DNA of 64,000 nt, from contig NZ_JAJBBR010000016.1 of assembly GCF_020532555.1 (NCBI RefSeq), positions 1-64,000 on the forward strand, given 5' to 3'. The notes under the pieces were generated by a model. It saw nothing but the letters and a program-made list of their open reading frames with translations. It searched no databases and was not told the DNA's origin. Both the position numbers and the translations under genes were made by a program. Positions 41,999-51,772 of this stretch are shown piece by piece (positions within the stretch are counted from its first letter, which is position 1; each line of letters begins with the position of its first letter). The stretch is from Microvirga lenta. Its GTDB lineage: Bacteria > Pseudomonadota > Alphaproteobacteria > Rhizobiales > Beijerinckiaceae.

Positions 41999-42967
41999 AT
42001 GACCACCATGACCACGAATACAGCGGACCTCGGGCAGAAGACCCGGACGGTTTTCATCGACGGAGAGGCGGGAACGACGGGGCTCGGCATCCGCGAGCGC
42101 CTGCAGCATGTCCCCGGCATCGCCATCAAGAGCATCGCGCACGAGCTGCGCAAGGATGCGGCCGCCAAGCGGGACATTCTGGCCGAGGTCGATCTGGTGG
42201 TCCTGTGCCTGCACGACGACGCCGCGCGCGAGACGGTCGGCCTGGTGGACGCCATGGGCGGCAACGGTCCCCGGATCCTCGACGCCAGCACCGCGCACCG
42301 GGTCAGCCCCGGCTGGGTCTATGGCTTCGCGGAGCTCGATTCGAACCAGCGGGCGGCGATTGCCGGTGCCGACCGGGTGGCCAATCCGGGCTGCTATCCC
42401 ACCGGCGCCATCGCCCTCATCCGCCCCCTCGTGGATGCCGGCATCGTCCCGGCCGACTATCCGATCAGCGTGAACGCGGTCAGCGGCTATAGCGGCGGCG
42501 GGCGTTCCATGATCGAGTCCTACGAGGCCGGCACGGCCCCTGCCTTCGAACTCTACGGCCTCGGTTTCGAGCACAAGCACGTGCCGGAACTGCAGCGCTA
42601 TACTGGCCTGTCCCGGCGTCCAATCTTCATTCCCTCGGTCGGCAATTTCCGGCAGGGCATGCTCGTCAGCGTCCCGCTCCATCTCGACATGCTGCCCGGC
42701 AGGCCAGGTGCGGGGGACCTCGAAGACGCGCTCGTGAAGCACTACCGCGAGGGCGGCCTCGTCACCGTGGTGCCGACGGCGCCCGAGGGCAAGAAGGTCG
42801 AGCGGATCGAGCCGGAGGCGCTCAACGATACGGACCGGATGGAGCTCCGTGTCTTCCGCCACGACGCCTATGGCCATGCCGTCCTGGTGGCTCGCCTCGA
42901 CAATCTCGGCAAGGGAGCGTCGGGAGCGGCGGTCCAGAACATCCAGCTGATGCTCGGGCTGATCTGA
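41999..42967 (+). CDS. argC: N-acetyl-gamma-glutamyl-phosphate reductase (type 2)
   Basis: This encodes 322 aa. It reduces N-acetylglutamyl phosphate in arginine synthesis. The NAD(P) motif is [14 protein letters not shown]. The catalytic Cys lies in [17 protein letters not shown], followed by [14 protein letters not shown]. The length of about 310 fits the type 2 enzyme, not the longer type 1. Start ATG 41999 is preferred; ATG 42008 and an upstream ATG at 41987 are also in frame. Confidence 0.92.
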   Translation: MTTMTTNTADLGQKTRTVFIDGEAGTTGLGIRERLQHVPGIAIKSIAHELRKDAAAKRDILAEVDLVVLCLHDDAARETVGLVDAMGGNGPRILDASTAHRVSPGWVYGFAELDSNQRAAIAGADRVANPGCYPTGAIALIRPLVDAGIVPADYPISVNAVSGYSGGGRSMIESYEAGTAPAFELYGLGFEHKHVPELQRYTGLSRRPIFIPSVGNFRQGMLVSVPLHLDMLPGRPGAGDLEDALVKHYREGGLVTVVPTAPEGKKVERIEPEALNDTDRMELRVFRHDAYGHAVLVARLDNLGKGASGAAVQNIQLMLGLI

Positions 42968-43019
42968 AAACCCGCTCCGCGCCCACATTCCGCCACGCTG
43001 TCCGACTGTACTCGGCTCC

Positions 43020-43229
43020 ATGCGATACGACATGCGAGCCGATAGAGCCGGTTGGACCGTCTATGACGTCGCCACCGGGCGTCCCGTGATCCTGGGCGAC
43101 GTCGCCCTGATCGGCATCAGTTTCGAGGATGCGGATTCTCTCGTGAACCTGCTCAACGTGCAGGACCGGGAGAGCGCGAGAGGGGCCTCCCGGTCCTCTC
43201 CGGCGCCGCACCCCGTCTCCGTCAGGTAA
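43020..43229 (+). CDS. Small conserved-looking protein
   Basis: This encodes 69 aa. The first 45 residues (WTVYDVATGRPVILGDVALIGISFEDADSLVNLLN) look like a folded alpha-beta unit and match small proteins I associate with Methylobacteriaceae. The tail is disordered. It overlaps the end of pcm by 8 bases on the opposite strand. Function is unknown. No good ribosome site is seen. Confidence 0.5.
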   Translation: MRYDMRADRAGWTVYDVATGRPVILGDVALIGISFEDADSLVNLLNVQDRESARGASRSSPAPHPVSVR

Positions 43230-43899
43230 TCGTTTCGAGCCGGCTGAAACGGACGGGAATGAGGTCCCTGGCCTCGGTCTGCCCCGCCTCGTCCTTGTCG
43301 ATGATGGTGAGCCGCTGCATTCCCTCGGGCCCGATGGGCATGACCAGACGCCCGCCGGGCTTGAGCTGGTCCAGGAGGGCCGGGGGCGGGCGTTCGGCCG
43401 CGGCCGTCACCAGGATCTTGTCGAAGGGGGCGTGCTCGCGCCACCCGCGGGAGCCGTCTCCATCCCGGATCTCGACATTCGTATAGCCGAGATGGTGGAG
43501 GAGCACTCCCGCATCGCCGGCGAATTCCTCGACGATTTCGATGCTCCACACCTGCCCCGAGAGTTCCGCCAGGATGGCCGTCTGGTAGCCCAGGCCCGTG
43601 CCGACCTCGAGCACCGTCTCGTGCGGCTGGGGCGAGAGGAGATCCGTCATCAGCCCCACGATGAAGGGCTGGGAGATCGTCTTGTCGAAGCCGATCGGCA
43701 GCGGCATGTCCTGATACGCATAAGGCGCCAGAGGGGCGGGGACGAAGAGGTGGCGCGGGACCTTGCGCATCGCCTCCATCACGCGCTCGTCCAGGGTCGC
43801 CTTTCCGATTTCGTCGCTTGCGAGGTCGGTATGAATGGCAACGACCTCGACCATGTGCCGACGCAGAATAGCCAGGTGGCCCTCGTTCATCGGCTTCAT
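43222..43899 (-). CDS. pcm: Protein-L-isoaspartate O-methyltransferase
   Basis: This encodes 225 aa from the ATG at 43899 (AAGGAACGTC upstream); 41 residues of the longer frame are discarded. It methylates isoaspartyl residues of damaged proteins using SAM. Family motifs are VPRHLFVP, ISQPFIVGLMTDLL, VLEVGTGLGYQTAILAEL (SAM site) and ILVTAAAERPPPALLDQLKPGGRLVMPIG. Confidence 0.92.
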   Translation of the reverse strand: MKPMNEGHLAILRRHMVEVVAIHTDLASDEIGKATLDERVMEAMRKVPRHLFVPAPLAPYAYQDMPLPIGFDKTISQPFIVGLMTDLLSPQPHETVLEVGTGLGYQTAILAELSGQVWSIEIVEEFAGDAGVLLHHLGYTNVEIRDGDGSRGWREHAPFDKILVTAAAERPPPALLDQLKPGGRLVMPIGPEGMQRLTIIDKDEAGQTEARDLIPVRFSRLETIT

Positions 43900-44004
43900 G
43901 ACGTTCCTTTTCTCCGCGATCGGCCTGCCGCCGAACAGGTAACGCCCGGCGAGGCCTTTCGGTTTGGCGGATGGGCGGAAGTGCGCCCCCGGCTCAAACG
44001 AGAA

Positions 44005-44032
44005 GAGGGCGGATGCCTGCACATCCGCCCTC
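44005..44032 (-). terminator. Rho-independent terminator
   Basis: An 11-bp stem (44005-44015 with 44022-44032), loop CCTGCA, lies 31 bases after the stop of the hydrolase gene. On the minus strand TTCTCGTTT follows. Confidence 0.65.
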
Positions 44033-44062
44033 CTGCTGTTCTGGTCCTCAAAGGCTGTGGGG

Positions 44063-44953
44063 CTAGCCGTGGTGAACCCGGGGTGCCCGGCTGGTGTCCG
44101 GAGGGTTCTCCTCGAAGGCGATGACCTGCTGGCGCTGTTCGCCCAGACCTTCGATCCCGAGAGTCACCACGTCGCCCGCCTTGAGGAAGCGCTGAGGCTT
44201 CATGCCCATGCCGACGCCCGGCGGAGTGCCGGTGGTGATGACGTCGCCGGGTTCCAGGATCATGAAGTGGGAAACGTAGGACACGATCTGCGCCACGTTG
44301 AAGATCATGGTCTTGGTCGAGCCCGTCTGCATGCGCTCGCCGTTCACGTCGAGCCACATGGAGAGGTTCTGCACGTCGGCGATCTCGTCCTTGGTCACCA
44401 GCCACGGGCCGATGGGGCCGAAGGTGGGGCAGCCCTTGCCCTTGGTCCAGGTGCCGCCGCGCTCGAGCTGGTATTCCCGCTCCGACACGTCGTTGCAGAC
44501 GCAGTAGCCGGCGACGAAGTCCAGCGCCTCGTTGGCGCCCACATAGGAGGCCCGGTCGCCGATGACGATGGCGAGTTCGACCTCCCAGTCGGTCTTCTGC
44601 GACCCACGGGGGATGATCACGTCGTCGTTGGGGCCGACGATGCAGGAGGGCGCCTTGTTGAAGACGATGGGCTCCGCCGGAATCGCCGCCCCTGTCTCAG
44701 CCGCATGGTCGGCATAGTTCAGGCCGATCGCGATGAAATTGCGGACATTCCCGACGCAGGGGCCCAGACGCTGTCCCGCGGGGGCGCTCGGGAGGGAGCT
44801 CGGATCCACCTGCTTCAGACGCGCCAGACTCTCGGACGTGAGAGATTCCCCTGAAAAATCGGGAAGAATGCTCGATACGTCGCGAATCTGACCATTTCCA
44901 TCGACGATCCCCGGCTTCTCCTGTCCAGGGTTCCCAAACCTCACCAGCTTCAT
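44063..44953 (-). CDS. Fumarylacetoacetate hydrolase-family protein
   Basis: This encodes 296 aa. AGGAGTGCTTG precedes the ATG at 44953. The FAA domain starts near residue 75 (FIAIGLNYADHAAETG, PIVFNKAPSCIVGPND). Metal ligands are in WEVELAIVIG. Conserved GYCVCNDVSERE and DVITTGTPPGVGMG follow. Members hydrolyse C-C bonds in aromatic breakdown products or act as ureidoglycolate lyases; the substrate here is uncertain. Confidence 0.88.
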   Translation of the reverse strand: MKLVRFGNPGQEKPGIVDGNGQIRDVSSILPDFSGESLTSESLARLKQVDPSSLPSAPAGQRLGPCVGNVRNFIAIGLNYADHAAETGAAIPAEPIVFNKAPSCIVGPNDDVIIPRGSQKTDWEVELAIVIGDRASYVGANEALDFVAGYCVCNDVSEREYQLERGGTWTKGKGCPTFGPIGPWLVTKDEIADVQNLSMWLDVNGERMQTGSTKTMIFNVAQIVSYVSHFMILEPGDVITTGTPPGVGMGMKPQRFLKAGDVVTLGIEGLGEQRQQVIAFEENPPDTSRAPRVHHG

Positions 44954-45342
44954 CAAGCACTCCTGTCGTAGCGGTACCGCTTTTATGTGGCACATCCCGC
45001 CCCTGGGCAACGCAATTTCCGGCCGCAAACATGTTGCGCTTTTGCCACGAAGGGGGACAAAACGGCATTCCGGCCTGTCCGAAAGGATGATCGAAACGGG
45101 ATTAGTGTGGGATGCAAATACATCCGTTTACATATGAACCATTCTTTTTATTCTGTATTGAGCGAGCGATACGTTAAGTAATGTATGATATATATTTCGG
45201 AATTATCTTTATATCAGCGTAGTAGAAAACGCCGCTTAGGTTTTCGTTAAACGATTGCGGCAGAATTAAAGCATTGGCACATTGGCGGCAACGCGGGATT
45301 CGCCGTGCACAAATCAAGTCCATAAAGGGCAGGAAGCTTCCC
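44954..45342. other. AT-rich divergent intergenic region (389 bases)
   Basis: Bases 45110-45260 are strikingly AT-rich for this genome. A TTAG-N7-TTAA element (45236-45250) differs by one base from the CtrA site TTAA-N7-TTAA. No protein gene is seen. It must carry the promoter of the porin gene. Confidence 0.5.
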
Positions 45343-46662
45343 ATGAGCCGTTTCAATCGTTCTTTGACCCTGGCTGCCGTTTCCCTCGCAGCTCTCATTA
45401 CCGCTCAGGGCGGCGCTCAGGCCGGAGCCTTCGCTCTGCGCGAGCAGAGCGCCTCGGGGCAGGGGCTGTCCTTCGCCGGCGTCGCCGCCGGCTCGGGTGG
45501 AGTATCGTCCATCTTCTGGAACCCGGCCGCGATTACGATGAATCCCGGCTGGCAGAGCGAGTGGCACGCCACGGCCATCATCCCGCGTGTCGAAATCACG
45601 CCGACCTACACCCTGCCCGCCGGCCTTGCCGCGCTGGGCTCCTCCGGCGACATCGGTCTCGATGCCGTGGTGCCCGCCAGCTACACCAGCTATCAGGTCA
45701 ACGACCGTCTCTGGGTCGGCCTCTATACCGGCGCGCCGTACGGCCTTTCCACGAAGCCCGATCCGTTCTGGGCCGGACAGCTCTACGCCCGCACGACCGA
45801 GGTCTTCTCCCTCGAGGCTCAGCCCACCATCGGCTTCAAGGTGAACGATTGGCTGTCGGTCGGTGCCGGCATCCGCGCCCAGTACTTCGATGTCCGCTAC
45901 TTCTCGGCCGTGGGCCCGACGGCCACGAACCCGAACCCGTTCGTTCCGAGCGCCGGCCTGGAAGGCGACAGCTTCGGCATCGGCTACACCCTCGGCGCCA
46001 CGCTGACGCCTTTCGCCGGCACCACCATCGGTATCGGTTTCCGCTCCGCCGTCGAGCACCAGCTCGAAGGCGAGTTCCAGTATTTCGGCGTTCCGATCAA
46101 GGCGAACCTCGTCCTGCCGGAATCCGTTTCCGTCGGCATCAGCCAGCAGATCGGCAGCGCGTTCACCCTGCACGCCACGGCGGAATGGACGAACTGGAGC
46201 CGACTGGGCTTCCCGCGCGTCTACAACAACCTGACCGGCGGCCTGCTCGCACAGGCCCCTTACCTGCCGCTCGCCTACGAGGATGGCTGGTACTTCTCGG
46301 TCGGTGGCGAGTACGCCATCAACCCGGCATGGACCGTGCGCGCCGGCGTCGGCTACGAGATCTCGCCCATCGAGCTCGAAACCCGCAACCCGCGCCTGCC
46401 CGACTCCGACCGCGTGTGGCTGTCCCTGGGCGCCACCTACAACTGGAGCGACAAGCTCGCCTTCGACCTGGGCTACACGCACATCTTCTCGGTGGGCAAC
46501 ACGGACATCAACATCGCTCCGGGCAACCCCATCTTCCCGACCCGCGGCGTGGTGTTCGCGGCCGATGTCCAGTCCAGCGTCGATATCGTCTCGGCCTCGA
46601 TCAAGTACCGCTGGGACAACCCGGCAGTGGCCATTCCGGCTCCGATCGTGCGCAAGTACTGA
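45343..46662 (+). CDS. OmpP1/FadL-family outer membrane porin
   Basis: This encodes 439 aa. AGGAAGC precedes the ATG at 45343. A signal peptide covers about residues 1-28 (AQA). The N-terminal hatch segment (GAFALREQSASGQGLSFAGVAAGSGGVSSIFWNPAAIT) and beta strands through the closing VSASIKYRW barrel segment fit the FadL family that imports long-chain fatty acids and other hydrophobic compounds. Its location beside phaC fits a supply of fatty acids, but no specific substrate can be read. Confidence 0.9.
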   Translation: MSRFNRSLTLAAVSLAALITAQGGAQAGAFALREQSASGQGLSFAGVAAGSGGVSSIFWNPAAITMNPGWQSEWHATAIIPRVEITPTYTLPAGLAALGSSGDIGLDAVVPASYTSYQVNDRLWVGLYTGAPYGLSTKPDPFWAGQLYARTTEVFSLEAQPTIGFKVNDWLSVGAGIRAQYFDVRYFSAVGPTATNPNPFVPSAGLEGDSFGIGYTLGATLTPFAGTTIGIGFRSAVEHQLEGEFQYFGVPIKANLVLPESVSVGISQQIGSAFTLHATAEWTNWSRLGFPRVYNNLTGGLLAQAPYLPLAYEDGWYFSVGGEYAINPAWTVRAGVGYEISPIELETRNPRLPDSDRVWLSLGATYNWSDKLAFDLGYTHIFSVGNTDINIAPGNPIFPTRGVVFAADVQSSVDIVSASIKYRWDNPAVAIPAPIVRKY

Positions 46663-46685
46663 GAGCCTTCAGATCATCGGAAACG

Positions 46686-46712
46686 AAAAGGCCGGCTTCA
46701 CGCCGGCCTTTT
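46686..46712. terminator. Bidirectional Rho-independent terminator
   Basis: An 11-bp stem (46686-46696 with 46702-46712) starts with AAAA and ends with TTTT, loop TTCAC. It separates the convergent porin and phaC genes. Confidence 0.8.
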
Positions 46713-46739
46713 CTTTTGCACGTCAGGTTCTCCTGGGTT

Positions 46740-48545
46740 TCAGGATTTTGCCAGGACGTAGGTGCCCGGCGCGTCGCAGAGGGGTGCGAGCTTGCCGCCG
46801 CCGGGCTCGCGGGCCTTCACCATGCGGGGCGCCTGCTCCTTGATCCACGAGAACCAGTAGGGCCACCATGTGCCGGGCGTTTCGGAGGCGTTCTTCATCC
46901 AATCCTCGAGCTCGCCTTCCACAGGGCCGCCCGTCCAGAACTGATACTTCGGCTTGTTGGTAGGGTTGACCACGCCGGCAATATGACCGGATCCGGCGAG
47001 CACGAAATCGACCGGCCCGCCGAAGGACTTGGAGCCCAGGAAGACGGAGCGGGCAGGGGCGATATGGTCCTCTTTCGTCGCAAGGTTGAAGATCGGCACC
47101 TTCACCTTCTTCAGATCGAGCTTGATGCCGCCGATCTCCATCTCGCCCTTGGCGAGCTTGTTGTCGAGATAGCAGTTGCGCAGGTAGAAGGCATGATTCG
47201 CCGCCGGCATCCGGGTCGAGTCCGCGTTCCAGTAGAGCAGATCGAACGGGTAGGGCGACTGCCCCTTCATGTAGACGTTGACCACGTAGGGCCAGATCAG
47301 ATCGTTCGGCCGCAGCATGTTGAAGGCGTTGGCCATGCGCGATCCCTCGAGATAGCCTCGCGCCTTCATGTCCGCTTCGAGGCTCTTGATCTGCTCTTCG
47401 TCCGCGAAGACCTTCAGATCGCCCGCATGGGTGAAATCGACCTGCGCGGTGAAGAAGGTCGCGCTGTCGATCCGCTTGTCGCGGGTGGCCGCCATATAGG
47501 CCAGGGTGACCGCCAGGAGCGTTCCGCCGACGCAATAGCCGATGGCCGTCACCTTCTTCTCGCCGGTCGCTTCCTCGACGGCGTCGAGGGCGGCGAAGAT
47601 GCCCTCGCGCATGTAGTGCTCGAAGCTCTTCTCCGCGTGGACCTCGGCGGGATTGACCCAGGAAATGCAGAAGACGGTCAGTCCCTGCGAGACCGCCCAC
47701 CGGATGAAGCTCTTCTCCGGGTTCAGGTCGAGGATGTAGAACTTGTTGATCCAGGGCGGCACGATCAGAAGCGGGCGCTTGAGGACCTTGTCCGTTGTGG
47801 GTGCGTACTGGATCAGCTCCATCAGCTCGTTGCGGAAGATCACCTTTCCCGGCGTCGTGGCGATGTTGCCGCCGACCTTGAACCCGGTCGGGTCCGATTG
47901 CCGGATCTTCAGCTCCCCCGATCCTGCCTCGATATCCTCGGCCAGCATGGACATGCCGCGGGCCAGATTGGCGCCGTTCTGCTGAAGCGTCTCCCGAAGG
48001 AGCTCGGGATTGGTCAAGAGAAAATTCGACGGCGAAAGGGCGCTGGAGATCTGCTTCAGGTAGAACTGCGCCTTATGACGGGTGCGCTCGTCGACGCCCT
48101 CCGCATCCTCCACGAGATCCTCCGCCCAGCGGGAGGTGATGAGGTAGGCCTGCTTCAGGAAGTCGAAGAGAGGATTGTTGGACCATTCCGGGTCGCGGAA
48201 GCGGTTGTCCTTCGGCTCCGGCTCCGCGACCGGCTCGGCGGGTTCGCCCTGCGCGCGCTTGAGGGTCGAGGTCCAGAGGTCGAGAAATTGGGTGCCGAGA
48301 CGTGTCTGCGCCTCGAGCGCCTTCTGCGGGTCGGTCATCCAGGCTTCGGCCACCGGGCCGAACGCCTTGACCATCTCCTGCGCGTCGGCGGCGAGCCCCG
48401 GCTTGGGCTGTCCGTTCTCCAGAGGCTTGAGATAGGCGGCGGTTGCCTTGCCGGCGCCTTCGATGAAGAGGGCAACGTTGCGGGACAACTCCTCGAAATC
48501 CGGAGTTGGGGTCTTTGCCTTTCCTTCGTCGAGCATTTTGCTCAT
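46740..48545 (-). CDS. phaC: Class I polyhydroxyalkanoate synthase
   Basis: This encodes 601 aa. GGGAGA, 7 bases before the ATG at 48545, settles the start; ATGs at 48581-48599 lack a site. It polymerises 3-hydroxyacyl-CoA into storage granules. The lipase-like box GYCVGG carries the active-site Cys. Conserved regions [43 protein letters not shown], and a [11 protein letters not shown] segment with the catalytic His are present. The length fits class I (about 600 aa). Confidence 0.95.
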   Translation of the reverse strand: MSKMLDEGKAKTPTPDFEELSRNVALFIEGAGKATAAYLKPLENGQPKPGLAADAQEMVKAFGPVAEAWMTDPQKALEAQTRLGTQFLDLWTSTLKRAQGEPAEPVAEPEPKDNRFRDPEWSNNPLFDFLKQAYLITSRWAEDLVEDAEGVDERTRHKAQFYLKQISSALSPSNFLLTNPELLRETLQQNGANLARGMSMLAEDIEAGSGELKIRQSDPTGFKVGGNIATTPGKVIFRNELMELIQYAPTTDKVLKRPLLIVPPWINKFYILDLNPEKSFIRWAVSQGLTVFCISWVNPAEVHAEKSFEHYMREGIFAALDAVEEATGEKKVTAIGYCVGGTLLAVTLAYMAATRDKRIDSATFFTAQVDFTHAGDLKVFADEEQIKSLEADMKARGYLEGSRMANAFNMLRPNDLIWPYVVNVYMKGQSPYPFDLLYWNADSTRMPAANHAFYLRNCYLDNKLAKGEMEIGGIKLDLKKVKVPIFNLATKEDHIAPARSVFLGSKSFGGPVDFVLAGSGHIAGVVNPTNKPKYQFWTGGPVEGELEDWMKNASETPGTWWPYWFSWIKEQAPRMVKAREPGGGKLAPLCDAPGTYVLAKS

Positions 48546-48632
48546 AAGGCGATCTCCCTGCGTCCCACCGCCATTGCTCATGAGCCGCATTTCCGACATT
48601 TTAGCGTTCGAAGCATCGGATAAGCCAGAGCT

Positions 48633-49034
48633 ATGTCATCTTTGTTGAGCCTGAAAATGCGTTTTACGACTAAAGCTTTACTCACCGGTCGCGCCGCCGC
48701 GGTGGGTTTTACGGCGCTTCTCGTTGCCAACGCTGCAGGCTGTGCCGACGGTTCCAACCCCACCCGGGACCTTTTCGCGGCGGTGGGGGCCGGGCCGAAG
48801 ACCGCGCCGACCCCGGATTTCGTGGCAAGCTCCAGGCCAGAGACACTTGATTACATGCCCGTCGGCACGTCCCAGCCGGGACGCAGCACGCCCGCCAGAA
48901 CGGCGGAGGAGGTCAAGGCCGCCGAGGCCGAGCTCGACGCCCTGCGGGCCCAGAACGAAGCCAAGGGCGCAGCCGCCGCCGAACTGGGCGGCACCCCGGC
49001 GCCGAAGCCTGTTCCGCTCCCGAAAACCCGCTAG
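48633..49034 (+). CDS. Probable exported lipoprotein
   Basis: This encodes 133 aa. An ATG at 48657 may be the true start. A hydrophobic segment with [10 protein letters not shown] ends at Cys37, a weak lipobox. The remainder is disordered except for the helix [20 protein letters not shown]. The [16 protein letters not shown] motif looks conserved. The gene runs in the same direction as the aminotransferase gene 41 bases downstream. Function is unknown. Confidence 0.65.
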   Translation: MSSLLSLKMRFTTKALLTGRAAAVGFTALLVANAAGCADGSNPTRDLFAAVGAGPKTAPTPDFVASSRPETLDYMPVGTSQPGRSTPARTAEEVKAAEAELDALRAQNEAKGAAAAELGGTPAPKPVPLPKTR

Positions 49035-49075
49035 CCCGATACCCGAACGAGCCTTTCCCCTCGAGGACCAGAACC

Positions 49076-50296
49076 ATGACGGATTTCTACCGTATCAAGC
49101 GTCTTCCCCCTTACGTCTTCGAGCAGGTCAACCGCATCAAGGCCGCCGCCCGCGCCAATGGAGCCGATATCATCGACCTCGGGATGGGCAATCCCGACAT
49201 GCAGGCGCCCCAGCACGTGATCGACAAGCTGGTGGAGACGGTCGGCAAGCCGCGCACGGACCGTTACTCGGCCTCCAAGGGCATCACCGGCCTCCGCAAG
49301 GCGCAGGCCGCCTATTACGAGCGCCGCTTCGGCGTGAAGCTCAACCCGGACACGCAGGTCGTCGCCACCCTCGGCTCGAAGGAAGGCTTCGCCAACATGG
49401 CGCAGGCGATTACTGCCCCCGGCGACGTGATCCTCGTGCCCAATCCCAGCTACCCGATCCATGCCTTCGGCTTCCTCATGGCAGGCGGCGTGATCCGCTC
49501 CGTGCCTGCCGAGCCGACGCCGGACTTCTTTCCCGCGGCCGAGCGGGCAGTCGCGCATTCGATCCCCAAGCCCGTCGCCCTCGTGGTGTGCTATCCGTCG
49601 AATCCGACCGCTTACGTTGCGTCCCTCGATTTCTACCGGGACCTCGTCGCCTTCGCGAAGAAGCACGAGCTGATCCTGCTGTCCGATCTCGCCTATTCCG
49701 AGGTCTATTTCGACGAGAGCAACCCGCCGCCTTCGATCCTGCAGGTTCCCGGAGCCATGGACGTGGCGGTCGAGTTCACCTCCATGTCGAAGACCTTCTC
49801 CATGGCCGGCTGGCGCATCGGCTTCGCCGTGGGCAACGAGCGCCTCCTGGCCGCCCTGGCGCGGGTGAAGTCCTATCTCGATTACGGCGCGTTCACGCCC
49901 GTGCAGGTGGCCGCCACCGCAGCCCTGAACGGGCCGGAGGACTGCATTCGCGAGATGCGTGCCGTCTACAAGCGCCGCCGCGACGTGCTGGTGGATTCCT
50001 TCGCCAAGGCCGGGTGGTCCATTCCGGCCCCCACCGCGTCCATGTTCGCCTGGGTGCAGATCCCGGAAAAGTTCAGGTCCATGGGCAGCCTCGAGTTCTC
50101 GAAGCTCCTGGTGGAGAAGGCCGACGTCGCCGTCGCTCCCGGCATCGGATTCGGCGAACACGGGGACGACTACGTCCGAATCGCTCTCGTGGAGAACGAG
50201 CAGCGCATCCGGCAGGCCGCGCGCAACATCCGCCGGTTCTTCGATTCGGCCGATCAGACGCTCCACAACGTCGTACCCATGGTGCGGGCCCGCTGA
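49076..50296 (+). CDS. Class I/II aminotransferase next to homoserine dehydrogenase
   Basis: This encodes 406 aa. PLP fold-type I motifs are IIDLGMGNPDMQAP, YPSNPTAY, LLSDLAYSEVYFDE and SMSKTFSMAGWRIGFAVG, where the Lys binds PLP. Genes of this type are named LL-diaminopimelate or alanine aminotransferase; the order with hom suggests a role in aspartate-family amino acids. The exact amino donor cannot be read from the sequence. Confidence 0.88.
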   Translation: MTDFYRIKRLPPYVFEQVNRIKAAARANGADIIDLGMGNPDMQAPQHVIDKLVETVGKPRTDRYSASKGITGLRKAQAAYYERRFGVKLNPDTQVVATLGSKEGFANMAQAITAPGDVILVPNPSYPIHAFGFLMAGGVIRSVPAEPTPDFFPAAERAVAHSIPKPVALVVCYPSNPTAYVASLDFYRDLVAFAKKHELILLSDLAYSEVYFDESNPPPSILQVPGAMDVAVEFTSMSKTFSMAGWRIGFAVGNERLLAALARVKSYLDYGAFTPVQVAATAALNGPEDCIREMRAVYKRRRDVLVDSFAKAGWSIPAPTASMFAWVQIPEKFRSMGSLEFSKLLVEKADVAVAPGIGFGEHGDDYVRIALVENEQRIRQAARNIRRFFDSADQTLHNVVPMVRAR

Positions 50297-50392
50297 GCGG
50301 GATTTTGCCTTGCCGCGAAAGCGGTCCGCACATGGACATGCAACCCTGGCAGTCGTAAAGAGCAACGCGATTGTCAGAGGGAGCTGCTGTTC

Positions 50393-51715
50393 GTGACACG
50401 TCCTTTTCGGGTGGGTATTGCCGGCCTCGGCACGGTTGGCGCATCGGTCATCCAGATCCTCGACCGGCAGAACCAGGTCGTGGCGGAGCGGGGCGGGCGC
50501 CCGGTTGAGGTGGTGGCGGTCTCCGCCAGGGACAGGGCCAAGGATCGCGGCTTCGATCTCTCCCGATACACGTGGTTCGACGACCCGGTGGAACTCGCCA
50601 GGTCCGGCGACGTGGATTGCGTGGTCGAACTGGTGGGCGGGGCGGACGGCGCTGCCCGGCAGGTCGTCGAGACTGCTCTGTCCCATGGTAAGCACGTGGT
50701 CACGGCCAACAAGGCGCTGCTCGCCAAGCACGGCTCGGCGCTCGCCGAACTCGCGGAGGGCAAGGGCGTGTCCCTTGCCTTCGAGGCTTCCGTCGCGGGC
50801 GGCATTCCGGTCATCAAGACCTTGCGGGAGGCCCTGCCCGGCAACAAGGTTTCGCGCCTCTACGGCATTCTCAACGGCACCTGCAATTACATCCTTTCGC
50901 GGATGGAGCTCGAAGGCCTGACCTTTGCGGAGTGCCTCAAGGATGCGCAGCGCCTGGGCTATGCCGAGGCCGATCCCACCTTCGACGTGGAGGGCTTCGA
51001 TACGGCCCACAAGCTCGCCGTCCTGACGAGCCTCGCCTTCGGTTCGAAGATCGACGCGGAGGCGATCTACGTGGAGGGCATCTCGTCGATCACGCCGCTC
51101 GACCTCGCCATGGCCCAGGAACTCGGCTTCCGCATCAAGCTCCTGGGCGTCGCCGAGCGCACGGAAACGGGCATCGAGCAGCGCGTCCATCCCACGATGG
51201 TGCCCAAGACCTCGTCCATTGCGCAGGTGATGGGCGTCACCAACGCCGTCACCATCGATGCGGACGCGGTGAAGGAGCTGACCCTGATCGGCCCCGGCGC
51301 AGGCGGCGACGCGACCGCGTCGGCCGTGGTCGCGGACATCGCCGATGTGGCCCTCGGGAAGGGCGGGGCTCCCTTCGGGCGGCCCGTGGCTTCGCTCGAA
51401 GCGGCCCCCAGGGCGCCCATGCAGCGTCACGAGGGCGGCTACTACATCCGCTTCACGGTGCATGACCGTCCCGGCGTGGCGGCCGGCGTCGCGACGCGGA
51501 TGGCGGAGGCCGACATCTCCCTGGAGAGCATTCTCCAGAAGCGTTCCGAGACGGCCGCGACCAAGGACCCGCACGGTCGCTCCGGCGCACCCGTCTCGCT
51601 CGTTCTCATCACCTATGCGGCCACCGAGGCTTCGATACGTTCGGCTGTGGATAAGATCTCCAGGGATGGTCTTATTGCCGAGCCGCCCCAAGTCATCCGC
51701 ATCGAACGAGAGTAA
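50393..51715 (+). CDS. hom: Homoserine dehydrogenase
   Basis: This encodes 440 aa from a GTG; GAGGGAG lies about 9 bases upstream. It reduces aspartate semialdehyde to homoserine. An NAD(P) motif (VGIAGLGTVGASVIQIL), the catalytic region (KALLAKHG; AGGIPVIKTL; NGTCNYILSRM; DPTFDVEGFDTAHKLAVL) and a C-terminal ACT domain (about residues 355-435) for feedback control are present. It supplies metY's pathway for methionine. Confidence 0.95.
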   Translation: MTRPFRVGIAGLGTVGASVIQILDRQNQVVAERGGRPVEVVAVSARDRAKDRGFDLSRYTWFDDPVELARSGDVDCVVELVGGADGAARQVVETALSHGKHVVTANKALLAKHGSALAELAEGKGVSLAFEASVAGGIPVIKTLREALPGNKVSRLYGILNGTCNYILSRMELEGLTFAECLKDAQRLGYAEADPTFDVEGFDTAHKLAVLTSLAFGSKIDAEAIYVEGISSITPLDLAMAQELGFRIKLLGVAERTETGIEQRVHPTMVPKTSSIAQVMGVTNAVTIDADAVKELTLIGPGAGGDATASAVVADIADVALGKGGAPFGRPVASLEAAPRAPMQRHEGGYYIRFTVHDRPGVAAGVATRMAEADISLESILQKRSETAATKDPHGRSGAPVSLVLITYAATEASIRSAVDKISRDGLIAEPPQVIRIERE

Positions 51716-51772
51716 CCCCATCACGCAGAGCCTCAGGCTCGCAGAGTACCGTCAAAGGGAGACGACACGTCC

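Noticed and set aside
45282..48623. A 1113-codon plus-strand open frame
   Set aside because: It runs across the porin gene in the wrong frame and antisense to phaC. It lacks any motif and results from the scarcity of stop codons in GC-rich DNA.
49031..51724. An 897-codon minus-strand open frame
   Set aside because: It is antisense to the aminotransferase and hom genes, which carry complete family motifs. Its sequence is low-complexity Arg/Gly/His.
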